Assembly: GCF_016587355.1 (NCBI RefSeq) | Contig: NZ_BNJF01000002.1 | Coordinates: 682,001 to 746,000, forward strand | Reading direction: 5' to 3' | Length of the DNA stretch: 64,000 nt | Origin: Ktedonospora formicarum | GTDB taxonomy: Bacteria > Chloroflexota > Ktedonobacteria > Ktedonobacterales > Ktedonobacteraceae | Part shown: in pieces, positions 45,304 to 54,314 of the stretch | Layout of the letters: the number at the start of each line of letters is the position of its first letter | Numbering within the stretch: position 1 is the first letter of the stretch | Notes under the pieces: generated by a model | Databases searched by the model: none | What the model was told of the DNA's origin: nothing | The model's input: only the letters and a program-made list of their open reading frames with translations | Made by a program: the position numbers and the translations under genes

Positions 45304-45513
45304 ATGCCATCCACAATGGCACTGCTTCTTACAATGCCCTTATTACTCATGAGAGGAAGGAAAGCAGGCTAGAGCCCAACCTCCCCACCTCTTTGTACTG
45401 ACGGCTTACACCTTCTTCGAAAAATCTGCGCGTGACGACAATCACCCTCATAGTGATTACCGCCGTCCCCCGAAAGAGATACCCTCTTGAAAGGATTAGC
45501 CTTCAAAATACCC

Positions 45514-47022
45514 TTAATCGGCAGAGCTAGTTACTTCAGCGACAATTTCGGTGTCGTTAGCCTTTTTAGCCAGGGACTGCCCAAGGAAGAAGAGCAGTAC
45601 ACCAATGACCAGTGAGAGTAAGCCAATACCACCAATCCAAAGTAACCACTCCGTGTTGCTTACAAGAGTCGTCCAGGGGCCTGTAAAGGTTACATAGACG
45701 CCGACCGCGCTAGCGATCAGGCCCAGCACCGAACAGAGGTAGAAGACCCAGGTTGGCGCGAGCTTAACCTTAGAGAAAGCATCCTGATACTTGCGGCGGA
45801 TCACAATGACATCCACAAACAGGATGACCATAGAGACACACCAGATCACAGTAACGGCGGCTTGAAGAATGTCATAGATGATCGTCGAGAGGTCTGTCGG
45901 CTTGAGACCAGTACTAAAAGCATAGGGAGCAAGGATAAAGGCAATAACGGTAAAGACAGCGGCGATGACAGTCTGTACCAGCACCGCGACCCATGGTACC
46001 TTATTGGCGTTTACTTTGCTGATGACAGCGGGCATACGCCGGTCAAGGCCGGAAACAAAGAGTAGGCGACCGAAAGAGTAGTTATACACACTTGTATTGA
46101 AGAGGAAGAAACCAATGAAGATGATGTTGACAATCAGACCCAGGACTGCGCCAGCCCCACCAAAGCCCGATGTAACAGCCTGGGCGATAGCTGCGGGAGA
46201 CCCCTGAGCACTAATTGGCGTGACCGCTGTCATAACACCAAAGGTTAACAACAGATAAGCAACCATAACCACCGCTGAGCCCCACAGCAGATAGCGAGTA
46301 ATAGAGCGGGTACTGGTTACCTCGACACCCATGTTCAATGGAACCTCAATGCCCAGCAGGGCCAGGATCACGGTACCATAAAAAGTGTACGATGAGGGAG
46401 CAGGTACCCAGTTAGCGGTGGAATAGTCGACCGGGGCGGCATTTCCACTCAGTACGGAGATCAAGCCAGCGATACCCACCAGCAGGATCGCTCCACCATA
46501 GGCCACGAAGATGACATTGACCATGTTCTGTGTCACACGGAAACGCAATACTGAGAGCAGCAGCGAGAAGGCCAACACCAATAGGATAACGACACCCTGC
46601 TGCCACGGCTCTGTAAGCCAGGCTGCATTGATCTGCTGCAACAACGCCACGACCGCGTCACTGGTCGCGATCATTACTAGGATGCCAGGCCACCAAGCGC
46701 AGAAGCCAGCGAAGAAGCCCATAAAAGGGCCAAACGCCTTATGAGTCCAGATATAGATTGAACCTTCACCAGGAAACATCAGGCCGAGTTGTCCTGTGAC
46801 AATGGCACCGGGAATAAGGAAAGTGATAAAACCTAGAATCCAGTAGATATAACCCGATGGCCCCGCCCCGCCCGCGATCACAGCCCCGTTACTGGCAAAG
46901 AGTACAATCGCGACGAAAATAGCTACCATATCGAAGGAGTTCAGTACACGAGGTAAAATACCACCAGCGATACGTTCGGAAGGCAACAGGTTACTATCCT
47001 GCTCCTCAACTGATGTAGCCAT
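45514..47022 (-). CDS. APC-family amino acid/amine permease (copy 2)
   Basis: A 502-residue, 12-14 helix APC transporter. Characteristic parts are PRVLNSFDMVAIFVAIV at TM1, FPGEGSIYIWTHKAFGPFMGFFAG, and LLGIEVPLNMGVEV. A strong RBS (agggaggg) precedes the ATG. It is 210 bp upstream of its paralogue and 150 bp downstream of the glutamine-synthetase-like gene, all on the minus strand. A hairpin after that gene suggests partial transcriptional separation. The duplication with divergence suggests two related substrates or two expression conditions. Confidence 0.9.
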   Translation of the reverse strand: MATSVEEQDSNLLPSERIAGGILPRVLNSFDMVAIFVAIVLFASNGAVIAGGAGPSGYIYWILGFITFLIPGAIVTGQLGLMFPGEGSIYIWTHKAFGPFMGFFAGFCAWWPGILVMIATSDAVVALLQQINAAWLTEPWQQGVVILLVLAFSLLLSVLRFRVTQNMVNVIFVAYGGAILLVGIAGLISVLSGNAAPVDYSTANWVPAPSSYTFYGTVILALLGIEVPLNMGVEVTSTRSITRYLLWGSAVVMVAYLLLTFGVMTAVTPISAQGSPAAIAQAVTSGFGGAGAVLGLIVNIIFIGFFLFNTSVYNYSFGRLLFVSGLDRRMPAVISKVNANKVPWVAVLVQTVIAAVFTVIAFILAPYAFSTGLKPTDLSTIIYDILQAAVTVIWCVSMVILFVDVIVIRRKYQDAFSKVKLAPTWVFYLCSVLGLIASAVGVYVTFTGPWTTLVSNTEWLLWIGGIGLLSLVIGVLLFFLGQSLAKKANDTEIVAEVTSSAD

Positions 47023-47126
47023 AGAGGGTTTCCCTCCCTTTCACAATACTATGCAACACTACAAGACTGACTCACCATCCAGACCAGGAGAGACTATGTG
47101 CCTCTCAAAGCCACTATCCAGATCAT

Positions 47127-47170
47127 GGATATGGCATGGCAGATGCATCAACATTTGCCATGCCATATCC
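47127..47170 (-). terminator. Hairpin after the glutamine-synthetase-like gene
   Basis: A perfect 15-bp stem, GGATATGGCATGGCA and its complement, with a 14-base loop, beginning 3 bp after the stop codon. Reading through it would continue into the permease gene, so it may act as a partial terminator or 3'-end stabiliser. Confidence 0.7.
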
Positions 47171-47172
47171 TA

Positions 47173-48540
47173 CTAATATTTGTAGAAATGCTGGGCCGTC
47201 TCCTCTTCGGGCGTCTTCTCTTTGAAGAACTCTGCCTCGTTGCGTTTGACAGCCAGATACGATTTCGTTAGCTGCTCACCCAGTGCCTTTGTGAGCACGG
47301 TATCACGCTCCAGTTCATCCAGGGCCTCTGTCAATGTCGTTGGAAGGCGCTGGATACCACGCCGCTCACGCTCCTCATCACTATAGTTGCCAGGGTCGAT
47401 TTCCTGAGCTTCGCCGGGATCAATCCGCTTTTCAATCCCATCAAGACCAGCGGCCAGTAGCGCGCCCAGGGCCAAGTAGGGATTGCCGCTATGGTCCGCG
47501 CATTTCAATTCAATGTTGGCGGATTTAGCCTCACGACCACTGAAGAGCGAAGGAATGCGAATCGCACCCTCGCGATTGTCATAGCCATATGCGCCATACG
47601 CCGAACTCCAGTAGTGAGGAAGCAGACGGCGATAGGAATTAGGGCTGCCACAGGTCAGAGCAACCAGACCACGTACATGCTTCAGCACACCACCCACGAA
47701 ATATTTGCCAAGCTGGCTAAAGCCGCCGCGCTCGTCCGCGCTATAGAAGAGGTTCTTCCCAGGGTACTCGCTTGTCTCGCCCCCCCATAGACTCAAGTGG
47801 ACATGCGCGCCACTCCCAGCCTGGTCCAGGAAGGGCTTGGGAGCGAAAGTCGCATATAGCCCATACTCACGTGCCACGCCTCTTACTGTCTCGCGTATGA
47901 GGCATACATTATCAGCGGCACGCACCACATCAGCATGTTGGACTGACAACTCTTGCTGGGCTGGTCCAAGCTCAGTATGAAATAGTTCAATGCCGACGCT
48001 CTGTGACTCTAGGGCCTCCAGAATGGCATCAATGACATGAGCCTGTTCATCCAGGCCGATACTGCTATAACAGAGGCTGCTGTCAGCTGGCGCGAATTGT
48101 CCGGTCTGGTCGTCCTTGCGCGCCAGGTAGAATTCGTGCTCAATCGCTGCCTCCGCACGCATTCCCTTCTCGGCAAGCTTATGAGTCATACGCTTCAAGA
48201 AGGTGCGTGGACAGGCCTCCCAGGGAACGCTATCCGTGCGTACCATATCGCACATCATCGAGGCTGCATGCGGGACGTAGGGCAGGATCGCAAAAGTGTC
48301 CAGGTCGGGAATAAGGCGGAATTCTCCGACAGGACCCATACCTTCGACCGTGGCTAGCTGCTCAACCCCTGTAAAGGCTTGCATAGCTAGCGTTTGACCA
48401 ATACCCTCAACAATGCGGCTCTCTAGTTTGTCGACGTGTGTAGCCTTCCCTCGGATGATACCCCCATTATCGCAATACAGAAATCGTACCAGGCGTATCT
48501 GTTCGCTCTTCGCTTTACGCACGACTTGGTACTTGTCCAT
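47173..48540 (-). CDS. Glutamine-synthetase-like gamma-glutamyl ligase
   Basis: 455 residues with the GS beta-grasp N-terminal domain (about 15-105) and catalytic barrel. Visible sites: EHEFYL (metal), ELGPAQQELS, GSGAHVHLSLW (glutamate/metal), NREGAIRIP (phosphate) and IELKCADHSGNPYLALGALLAAGLDGI. In the last motif the Arg of canonical ExRxPD is Lys. The adenylylation Tyr region of housekeeping GlnA is absent. GlnA paralogues of this type often glutamylate amines (putrescine, ethanolamine) rather than ammonia. With two APC permeases beside it, uptake followed by gamma-glutamylation is the best inference. The RBS is ggaggag. Confidence 0.87.
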   Translation of the reverse strand: MDKYQVVRKAKSEQIRLVRFLYCDNGGIIRGKATHVDKLESRIVEGIGQTLAMQAFTGVEQLATVEGMGPVGEFRLIPDLDTFAILPYVPHAASMMCDMVRTDSVPWEACPRTFLKRMTHKLAEKGMRAEAAIEHEFYLARKDDQTGQFAPADSSLCYSSIGLDEQAHVIDAILEALESQSVGIELFHTELGPAQQELSVQHADVVRAADNVCLIRETVRGVAREYGLYATFAPKPFLDQAGSGAHVHLSLWGGETSEYPGKNLFYSADERGGFSQLGKYFVGGVLKHVRGLVALTCGSPNSYRRLLPHYWSSAYGAYGYDNREGAIRIPSLFSGREAKSANIELKCADHSGNPYLALGALLAAGLDGIEKRIDPGEAQEIDPGNYSDEERERRGIQRLPTTLTEALDELERDTVLTKALGEQLTKSYLAVKRNEAEFFKEKTPEEETAQHFYKY

Positions 48541-48839
48541 ATTTCATTCTCCTCCATAGAACTCAGATATATATAGTCGCGTATAGGAGCATTCCAAGAA
48601 AAATATAGTCTATGGCTATCTATACGCTGTTTAGGTTATTTTTACCCGTTTACTATATCAGACTGCTTTATATAAAGCAAGTACAAATTAATCATCTTCA
48701 ATAGAGAAGAATATTTTAAAGTCTAAATTCACCTTTTGCATCTACTTTTATGGTAAAGTCTACTCATATTAGCCACTAACCAAGTGATATTCTATATAAA
48801 GTGTTTCAATTACCTGAATTTCGCATATCACCCATACCC

Positions 48840-48871
48840 TATCAGCGCACACGTATACGTGTACGCTGATA
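48840..48871. promoter_or_regulatory. 32-bp near-perfect palindrome with core ACACGTATACGTGT
   Basis: Outer arms TATCAGCG and CGCTGATA and the 14-bp core ACACGTATACGTGT are all symmetric; only the c/a pair joining core to arms breaks symmetry. It lies 300 bp upstream of the glutamine-synthetase-like gene and about 400 bp past the hmp stop. It is a candidate operator or the remnant of a hairpin. No known consensus was recognised. Confidence 0.5.
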
Positions 48872-49186
48872 GTTATAGAATACACCTCACCTGCCTACAG
48901 AGGCTTATTGAGTACATTGTGGGGTCCTGTGTTTGTTAATATCAGGAAAAGAAGAGGGTTAAGAATATATTAGAGATACCCCATCGGGCTAATTTTTACA
49001 ATTTTCTTACATTCCTCTGAGGTTATTATCGTAATCTCTTAACACAATGGCATTATAGTGTAATTATTAAATATTACTTACATGAGCAAGGTAAAACCTA
49101 ATGACCCTATGGAGCACAGGGTAAGCATCCATAAAAAGAGCAACCATCCTGAATGGAAGGGGGGCACGACGATGTATTAACACTCA

Positions 49187-49249
49187 CTGCTCTACGGTAT
49201 CGATGAGCGAATGGGCCACTGTCCTTCGTTCATCAATGCCGTAGAGCAG
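49187..49249. terminator. Large hairpin downstream of hmp
   Basis: CTGCTCTACGG and CCGTAGAGCAG form perfect outer arms, and pairing continues inward with few mismatches to about 27 bp around an 8-base loop. It starts 24 bp past the hmp stop (minus strand). No T-run follows, so it may protect the 3' end rather than terminate on its own. Confidence 0.6.
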
Positions 49250-49272
49250 CTACTTATAGTAGGTTTGCTTTT

Positions 49273-50532
49273 CTAAACTGGCATAGACGCTCTTTGATCC
49301 AACGGCACGCTAAACGAAAGCGCAGGCCCAAACACTTCATAGTGAAGCTGCTCCGCCTTTAATCCATTAGAGAGTAAGGCCGTAATGATACCCTGCATAA
49401 AACCACGCGGCCCACAAATATAGACCTCGGCATTCGCGGGAATATGCTCACGCAGCCAACCCTCATCAATTCTTCCCTCACGGTCAAAACCCCCTACACG
49501 CCTGTCTTCATCATTGGGTTTCTCATAGAAGATAGTTGACATAACTTGCCCGCTCTCCCCACAGAGTCGCTTAATTTCAGCGGCAAAGGAGTGATAACGA
49601 CCATCGCGCACGGCTTGCGCCATAATGACCTCACGCTCAGGTGCCTCTGTGCGTAGTGTATACAGCATGGATAGGAGTGGAGTAATCCCAATCCCCGCTC
49701 CTAGCAAGGCTACGGGTCGCTGCGAGCTTTGGTCCAGTGTGAAAACACCACCCGGAATGCTAGCCTCAAGTATATCGCCCTCTTTGATCTTCTGATGGAG
49801 GTAGCTTGAGACAGTGCCAATGATTCCATCCTCGCTTCCTTCAAGCTTCACTCCAATCCGATAATAGCTCTTCCCAGGCATATCTATTAGACTATATTGT
49901 CGCAAATGATCATACTTACCAATTTTGACCCGTACGCTGATATATTGACCAGGTTTATAGTATGGTAATGGTCCACCGTCCTCTGGCTCCAGGTAGAGTG
50001 CTTGCAGCCCTTCGCCTTCCGACACTTTGTGCTTGACGACGAAACGCCGGAAACCTGACCAGCCCGCCTCCTGCTCTTCACCCTCCTGATAGAGATCACG
50101 CTCGATCTGTATAAACGTCTTGGCTATAATGGCATACGCCCGCGTCCAGACAGATACAATCTGTGGAGTAACAATATTACCCAATACTTCCTGAATAGCT
50201 TTGGTCAGGTAGTCACCAACGATGGGATAATGCTCGGGCATGACTCCCAGGCTTCGATGCTTATAAGCAATGTGCATGACAACTGGCAAGATGGCCTCCA
50301 GGTTATCCAGGTTTGCGACTGCCTCATATACAGAGGTCGCGAGCGCCTGCTGCTGCAATCCATCACGCTGGTTACTATGGTTAAAAATATTCAATAGTTC
50401 CGGATGATCTCTGAACAAGGTCGCATAAAAGCGACTTGTAATCTCTTTTCCCCTCTCCTTCAATACTGGTACCAACGACTTCGCTAGCGCTATATCTTCC
50501 GTGCTCAATGTCACTATCTCTGTGTCAATCAT
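49273..50532 (-). CDS. hmp: Flavohaemoglobin, nitric oxide dioxygenase
   Basis: A 419-residue NO dioxygenase that converts NO and O2 to nitrate using NADPH. It has a globin domain (about 1-140) with distal Tyr36 in FYATLF, proximal His92 in KHRSLGVMPEHYPIVG, and a conserved Glu in the downstream helices. An FAD domain (about 160-265) carries RQYSLIDMPG, and an NAD domain carries LLGAGIGITPLLSML and VYICGPRGFM. It is full length for the family. An NsrR-type operator lies 24-46 bp upstream, and the nsrR gene is divergent across 278 bp, so it should be induced by NO. Confidence 0.96.
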   Translation of the reverse strand: MIDTEIVTLSTEDIALAKSLVPVLKERGKEITSRFYATLFRDHPELLNIFNHSNQRDGLQQQALATSVYEAVANLDNLEAILPVVMHIAYKHRSLGVMPEHYPIVGDYLTKAIQEVLGNIVTPQIVSVWTRAYAIIAKTFIQIERDLYQEGEEQEAGWSGFRRFVVKHKVSEGEGLQALYLEPEDGGPLPYYKPGQYISVRVKIGKYDHLRQYSLIDMPGKSYYRIGVKLEGSEDGIIGTVSSYLHQKIKEGDILEASIPGGVFTLDQSSQRPVALLGAGIGITPLLSMLYTLRTEAPEREVIMAQAVRDGRYHSFAAEIKRLCGESGQVMSTIFYEKPNDEDRRVGGFDREGRIDEGWLREHIPANAEVYICGPRGFMQGIITALLSNGLKAEQLHYEVFGPALSFSVPLDQRASMPV

Positions 50533-50555
50533 ATGGATACCCCCGTTTTCTTAAA

Positions 50556-50578
50556 AAGATATATATTATATACATCTT
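50556..50578. promoter_or_regulatory. NsrR operator upstream of hmp
   Basis: A 23-bp near-palindrome beginning AAGATATATAT and ending ATATACATCTT. It matches the known NsrR pattern (AAGATG-type arms around an AT-rich centre, 23 bp), with the right arm ACATCTT nearly exact. Position between hmp and a Cys-conserved NsrR-like gene supports NO-relieved repression of hmp and possibly autoregulation. Confidence 0.75.
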
Positions 50579-50810
50579 TTTATAATCGTCTGACAAGAGC
50601 TAGCATAAATAGGTCAGAGGCAGTAATATACATAGATAATAGAAACTTACGTTTCCCTCATCGTTGGCGGCGGCTCATTGAAGAAAGTGGTAATGGAGCC
50701 ACTATCCCAACAAAGGTGTAGACTCTTCCCGACCAGCGATGACTTTCACAAAATGCTTAAGTTCTGAGACGTGTCCACGTACCATCTATCATGCGGGAGG
50801 CACCTCACCT

Positions 50811-51266
50811 ATGCGCCTGACCTATCAGACTGATTACGCGTTACGCGTCTTACTCTACCTAGCTACCTGCCCTGATAAGCACCTGGCAAATATCGAGCAG
50901 ATCTCACAGATCTACTCTATTTCCAATAACCATCTGGTGAAGATTGTACATAAGCTGGGAAAGTTGGGTTACCTTAAAACACTTCGGGGTCGTAAAGGCG
51001 GTATTCGTCTGGCTCGCGATCCCGCGACGATCATCATTGGTGAGGTTGTGCGTCAAACTGAAGAGGATTTCCATATTGTCGAATGCTTTGATTGCGAACA
51101 CAATCGCTGTGTGATTACGCCCGTCTGCCAGTTGCGAGGAGCTCTACAAGAGGCACTGGAGGCATTTATGCGCGTACTCGATAACTACACTCTCGCCGAC
51201 CTGACAACAAACAAGGCGCTCTATCAGCAACTCATCACAATCTCTCCTCACTCAGCTCAGCATTAA
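50811..51266 (+). CDS. nsrR: Rrf2-family NO-sensing repressor, NsrR-like
   Basis: A 151-residue winged-helix Rrf2 regulator beginning MRLTYQTDYALRVLLYLA. Recognition helix NNHLVKIVHKLG and wing LRGRKGGIRLARDP are typical. Fe-S ligands Cys95, Cys100 and Cys106 have the x4 and x5 spacing of NsrR; an extra Cys92 is present. The frame is open 24 codons further upstream, but gggagg precedes the ATG at 50811 and the family starts there. It is divergent from hmp, with an NsrR-type operator between them, and 389 bp upstream of cydABDC, so it may also affect cytochrome bd. It is better supported as NsrR than IscR, since it lies beside hmp and the cysteine spacing fits. Confidence 0.9.
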   Translation: MRLTYQTDYALRVLLYLATCPDKHLANIEQISQIYSISNNHLVKIVHKLGKLGYLKTLRGRKGGIRLARDPATIIIGEVVRQTEEDFHIVECFDCEHNRCVITPVCQLRGALQEALEAFMRVLDNYTLADLTTNKALYQQLITISPHSAQH

Positions 51267-51654
51267 CATATCTGTAATTTCTCCCCTCAATCTCCTTCAG
51301 GCTTCTAGTTTATCCTCCTGACCTCCCTTACGTTTGGGGTTGGCTAGAGTAAGTGTATACCATACACCTTAGGGTGTTAGCTGCAACAACCTGATACATA
51401 GCACTTGCTCAACTGCTGATTATTCTTACTTTTCCCTATCTCCAGGCTTATGCTGGCATCAAATTAGATATGAATGTGGTCTGTTGTGGCTCTCCTGCTG
51501 ACATGTAGCTCAGAGGATACCTGAGGCGCTTGGGAGAAATGTAAGCACAGAAATAGGGTGATTGCGTTGGGCAATATCCAGCGTTTACAGGAGGCTGGCT
51601 CCGCGCCTCCAATGCTATGCTTTGAGTGCGATAAAGTGTAAGGAGCAAATAACT
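51267..51654. other. Intergenic region upstream of cydA
   Basis: 388 bp without a convincing gene. It holds overlapping small inverted repeats, GTGTA/TACAC and ACACC/GGTGT, at about 51351-51379. No canonical Rex box (TTGTGAA-type) was found. An RBS (aaggag) lies just before the cydA ATG. Confidence 0.45.
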
Positions 51655-53046
51655 ATGGATGCGCTACTTCTAGCAAGATTACAATTCGCGAGCACAATAA
51701 TTTATCACTTTCTCTTCGTTCCGCTCACGCTGGGTCTCTCTATCATTCTAGTAATCATGGAGACGCTCTATGTGCGCACAGGCAAAGAGGTTTACCGCAA
51801 GATGACGAAGTTCTGGGGCAAGATGTTCCTTATCAACTTCGGCATGGGTGTAGTAACTGGTATTGTGCAGGAATTCCAGTTCGGTATGAACTGGTCGGAG
51901 TATTCACGCTTTGTAGGTGATGTTTTTGGTGCGCCGCTAGCCATTGAGGCCTTGCTAGCCTTCTTTATGGAATCGACCTTTCTGGGCATCTGGGTCTTTG
52001 GCTGGGACCGCCTGCCGAAGAAGGTTCACCTAGCGGCTATCTGGCTTGTTGCCATCGCCTCGCACCTCTCGGCCTTCTGGATCATTATCGCCAACTCCTT
52101 TATGCAGGAGCCAACAGGCTTTGTTCTGCGCAATGGGCGCGCCGAGATGACGAACTTCTTCGCCTTGATCTTTAATGGACGCTTGTGGGTTGAATATCCA
52201 CATGTGATTGCGGGCGGATTAGTGACAGGTGCCTTCTTCGTGGCTGGTATCAGCGTGTACCGCCTGCTCAGAAAGGATGGCGAGAGCGAGTTCTTTACGC
52301 GCTCGGCCCGCATCGGCCTAACATTGGCCTTGCTTGGTGGGATCGCCGTTGCGACATTTGGACATATCCAGGGGCAATACAGCGTCACACATACGCCGAT
52401 GAAGATGGCTGCCGCTGAAGCACTCTGGAACTCCGAAGATCCTGCTCCCCTCTCGCTCTTCAAGGTCGCCGACCAGAATCAGCATCGTGATCTTTTCTCT
52501 ATCGATATCCCAGGTATTCTCAGTTTGCTGAGTTACAACTCGCTTGAGGGGCGCGTACAGGGTATCAATCAACTTCAGGCACAATATGAGAAGCAATACG
52601 GTCCTGGTAACTATGTTCCGCCAGTCTTCATCAGCTATTGGAGCTACCGAGCAATGGTTGGTGCGGGTTTGGTGATGATTGCCATCGCGGGTCTCGGTCT
52701 CTTCCTGCTCACCAAGAAGCGCCTGCTGCAATATCCAAAGCTGGCAAGCCTGGTGGTGCTAGCTATCGCGCTACCGTACCTGGCAAACACCATGGGCTGG
52801 ATTCTGGCAGAGGTGGGGCGTCAGCCCTGGCTGGTCTTCGGTCTACTCAAGACGGACGCTGGTGTCTCCCCTAATGTAAGCGCTCAGATGGTTCTCTTCT
52901 CGCTGATCATGTTTATCGCTCTCTATGCGATCCTGGCAGTCGTCGATGGCTGGCTACTCTTGCGTACAGCAAAACAGGAGCTTCCCGCGGAAGAATCTAC
53001 TCAGGATACTCCCGAAGAGGAAAACGTCCTGGTAGGTGCGTACTAA
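51655..53046 (+). CDS. cydA: Cytochrome bd ubiquinol oxidase subunit I
   Basis: 463 residues with about nine TM helices; it binds haems b558, b595 and d and oxidises quinol while reducing O2 to water. His18 in IIYHFLFVPLTLG is a haem ligand. The signature GWILAEVGRQPW is intact. The frame is open 31 codons upstream, but aaggag lies six to eleven bases before the ATG at 51655 and the family starts with MDALLLARLQF. The Q-loop region is short, so it belongs to the short-Q-loop class. It forms one operon with cydB (34 bp downstream). Location beside hmp and nsrR fits bd oxidase acting as an NO-tolerant terminal oxidase. Confidence 0.96.
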   Translation: MDALLLARLQFASTIIYHFLFVPLTLGLSIILVIMETLYVRTGKEVYRKMTKFWGKMFLINFGMGVVTGIVQEFQFGMNWSEYSRFVGDVFGAPLAIEALLAFFMESTFLGIWVFGWDRLPKKVHLAAIWLVAIASHLSAFWIIIANSFMQEPTGFVLRNGRAEMTNFFALIFNGRLWVEYPHVIAGGLVTGAFFVAGISVYRLLRKDGESEFFTRSARIGLTLALLGGIAVATFGHIQGQYSVTHTPMKMAAAEALWNSEDPAPLSLFKVADQNQHRDLFSIDIPGILSLLSYNSLEGRVQGINQLQAQYEKQYGPGNYVPPVFISYWSYRAMVGAGLVMIAIAGLGLFLLTKKRLLQYPKLASLVVLAIALPYLANTMGWILAEVGRQPWLVFGLLKTDAGVSPNVSAQMVLFSLIMFIALYAILAVVDGWLLLRTAKQELPAEESTQDTPEEENVLVGAY

Positions 53047-53080
53047 TATCGCTTATTCGCCTGAGCAAGGAGTCTGACAT

Positions 53081-54097
53081 ATGAGCTTACAAGTATTCTG
53101 GTTCGTCCTGGTAATGGTACTCTTCGCGGGCTTCTTCCTGCTGGAAGGATTTGACTTCGGTGTAGGTATGCTCCTGCCTTTCCTGGGCAGGAACAATGCC
53201 GAGCGGAGTGCCATCCTCGGCACGATTGGTCCTTTCTGGGATGCCAACGAGGTCTGGCTGATTACCGCCGCCGGAGCCATTTTCGCCGCTTTCCCTAGCT
53301 GGTACGCGACGCTCTTTAGTGGCTTCTATCTGATCTTTGTGCTGCTCCTGTTAGCCTTGATCCTGCGAGGAGCCGCGCTGGAGTTTCGCGGTAAGCATGA
53401 CGGATCACGCTGGCGCATGACCTGGGACTGGCTGGCCTTTGTAGGAAGCGCGCTTCCAGGTTTCTTATGGGGTGTGGCGGTCGCCAACATTCTCCTGGGT
53501 GTTCCTGTGGATGCCAGTATGCACTACGTCGGAACTCCCTGGCAACTCTTCAATCCCTATGCGCTGATCGCGGGGCTGGCCTTTACACTGATGTTCGCTC
53601 TGCATGGCGCGATCTTCCTGAGCCTTAAGACTGAGGATCATCTTATGGAGCGTGCCTCGAAGGCGGCACTTCTGCTCTGGTTACCCACTCTGCTGCTGAT
53701 TCTGGCCTTTATCACGCGACTCTACATGGCTTCGCCGGTTGTGCAGAACTTTTCTGGTGATCTGCGTGTCCTGATCCCAATCATTGGCGCGCTAGCTCTG
53801 ATAATCATTCCAGTACTGGTCCTGCTCAAGCGCAGTGGAATGGCCTTTATCATGACCTCGCTGGCAATCGTGCTCACAACTGTCGCAATCGCTATGGCGA
53901 TTTTCCCGAATGTGTTACTATCGAGCATCAATCCGGCCTGGAATCTGACCATCTATAACTCGTCTTCCAGTCCCTACTCGCTAACCGTCATGAGTTGGGT
54001 CGCGCTCACCTTTGTACCCTTCGTCCTGGCCTACCAGGCATGGAACTACTGGGTCTTCCGTAAACGCGTCAGCCTCCACGCTCTCAGCAGCCACTAA
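53081..54097 (+). CDS. cydB: Cytochrome bd ubiquinol oxidase subunit II
   Basis: 338 residues with about nine TM helices. Family motifs: LLEGFDFGVGMLLPFLGR near the start, and GPFWDANEVWLITAAGAIFAAFPSWYA. RGAALEFRGK follows. It stabilises and completes the haem-binding core with CydA. The RBS is aaggag. cydD begins 217 bp downstream, in a gap that holds only a small GCCGCC/GGCGGC hairpin just before its start. The operon order cydA-B-D-C is standard. Confidence 0.95.
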   Translation: MSLQVFWFVLVMVLFAGFFLLEGFDFGVGMLLPFLGRNNAERSAILGTIGPFWDANEVWLITAAGAIFAAFPSWYATLFSGFYLIFVLLLLALILRGAALEFRGKHDGSRWRMTWDWLAFVGSALPGFLWGVAVANILLGVPVDASMHYVGTPWQLFNPYALIAGLAFTLMFALHGAIFLSLKTEDHLMERASKAALLLWLPTLLLILAFITRLYMASPVVQNFSGDLRVLIPIIGALALIIIPVLVLLKRSGMAFIMTSLAIVLTTVAIAMAIFPNVLLSSINPAWNLTIYNSSSSPYSLTVMSWVALTFVPFVLAYQAWNYWVFRKRVSLHALSSH

Positions 54098-54314
54098 TAA
54101 TCTCTATGATGCGCCTCTCTTGATCCTTACACTCACATCGTCGTGCGAGCGAGGTGTATCATAGTAGATAGAAGTATGTGTGGAGGGTGATTAATTTCCC
54201 CTCTACAAGCATAGAAGTGGGAGGTGCAGGGGACAACAAACCTCCTGCCGGGGAATGGGGAAATACCCACAAATTTCCCTTAGGAAGCCGCCGCAGGCGG
54301 CAATGTGACAGCTT

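Larger units (their letters stand above)
48541..49272. other. 732-bp AT-rich intergenic region with several palindromes
   Basis: No convincing gene. It contains a perfect 16-bp palindrome TGCTTTATATAAAGCA (48664-48679), a 32-bp near-perfect palindrome (48840-48871) and a large hairpin (49187-49249), listed here or separately. The rest is AT-rich DNA that probably carries the promoter of the glutamine-synthetase-like gene. Confidence 0.6.

Noticed and set aside
50533..50721. 62-codon ORF in the hmp-nsrR gap
   Set aside because: It starts inside the hmp RBS region and crosses the NsrR operator; no RBS or homology.
51351..51379. Small inverted repeats upstream of cydA as a Rex or NsrR site
   Set aside because: They do not match the TTGTGAA-type Rex box or the 23-bp NsrR pattern; kept only as a note in the intergenic entry.
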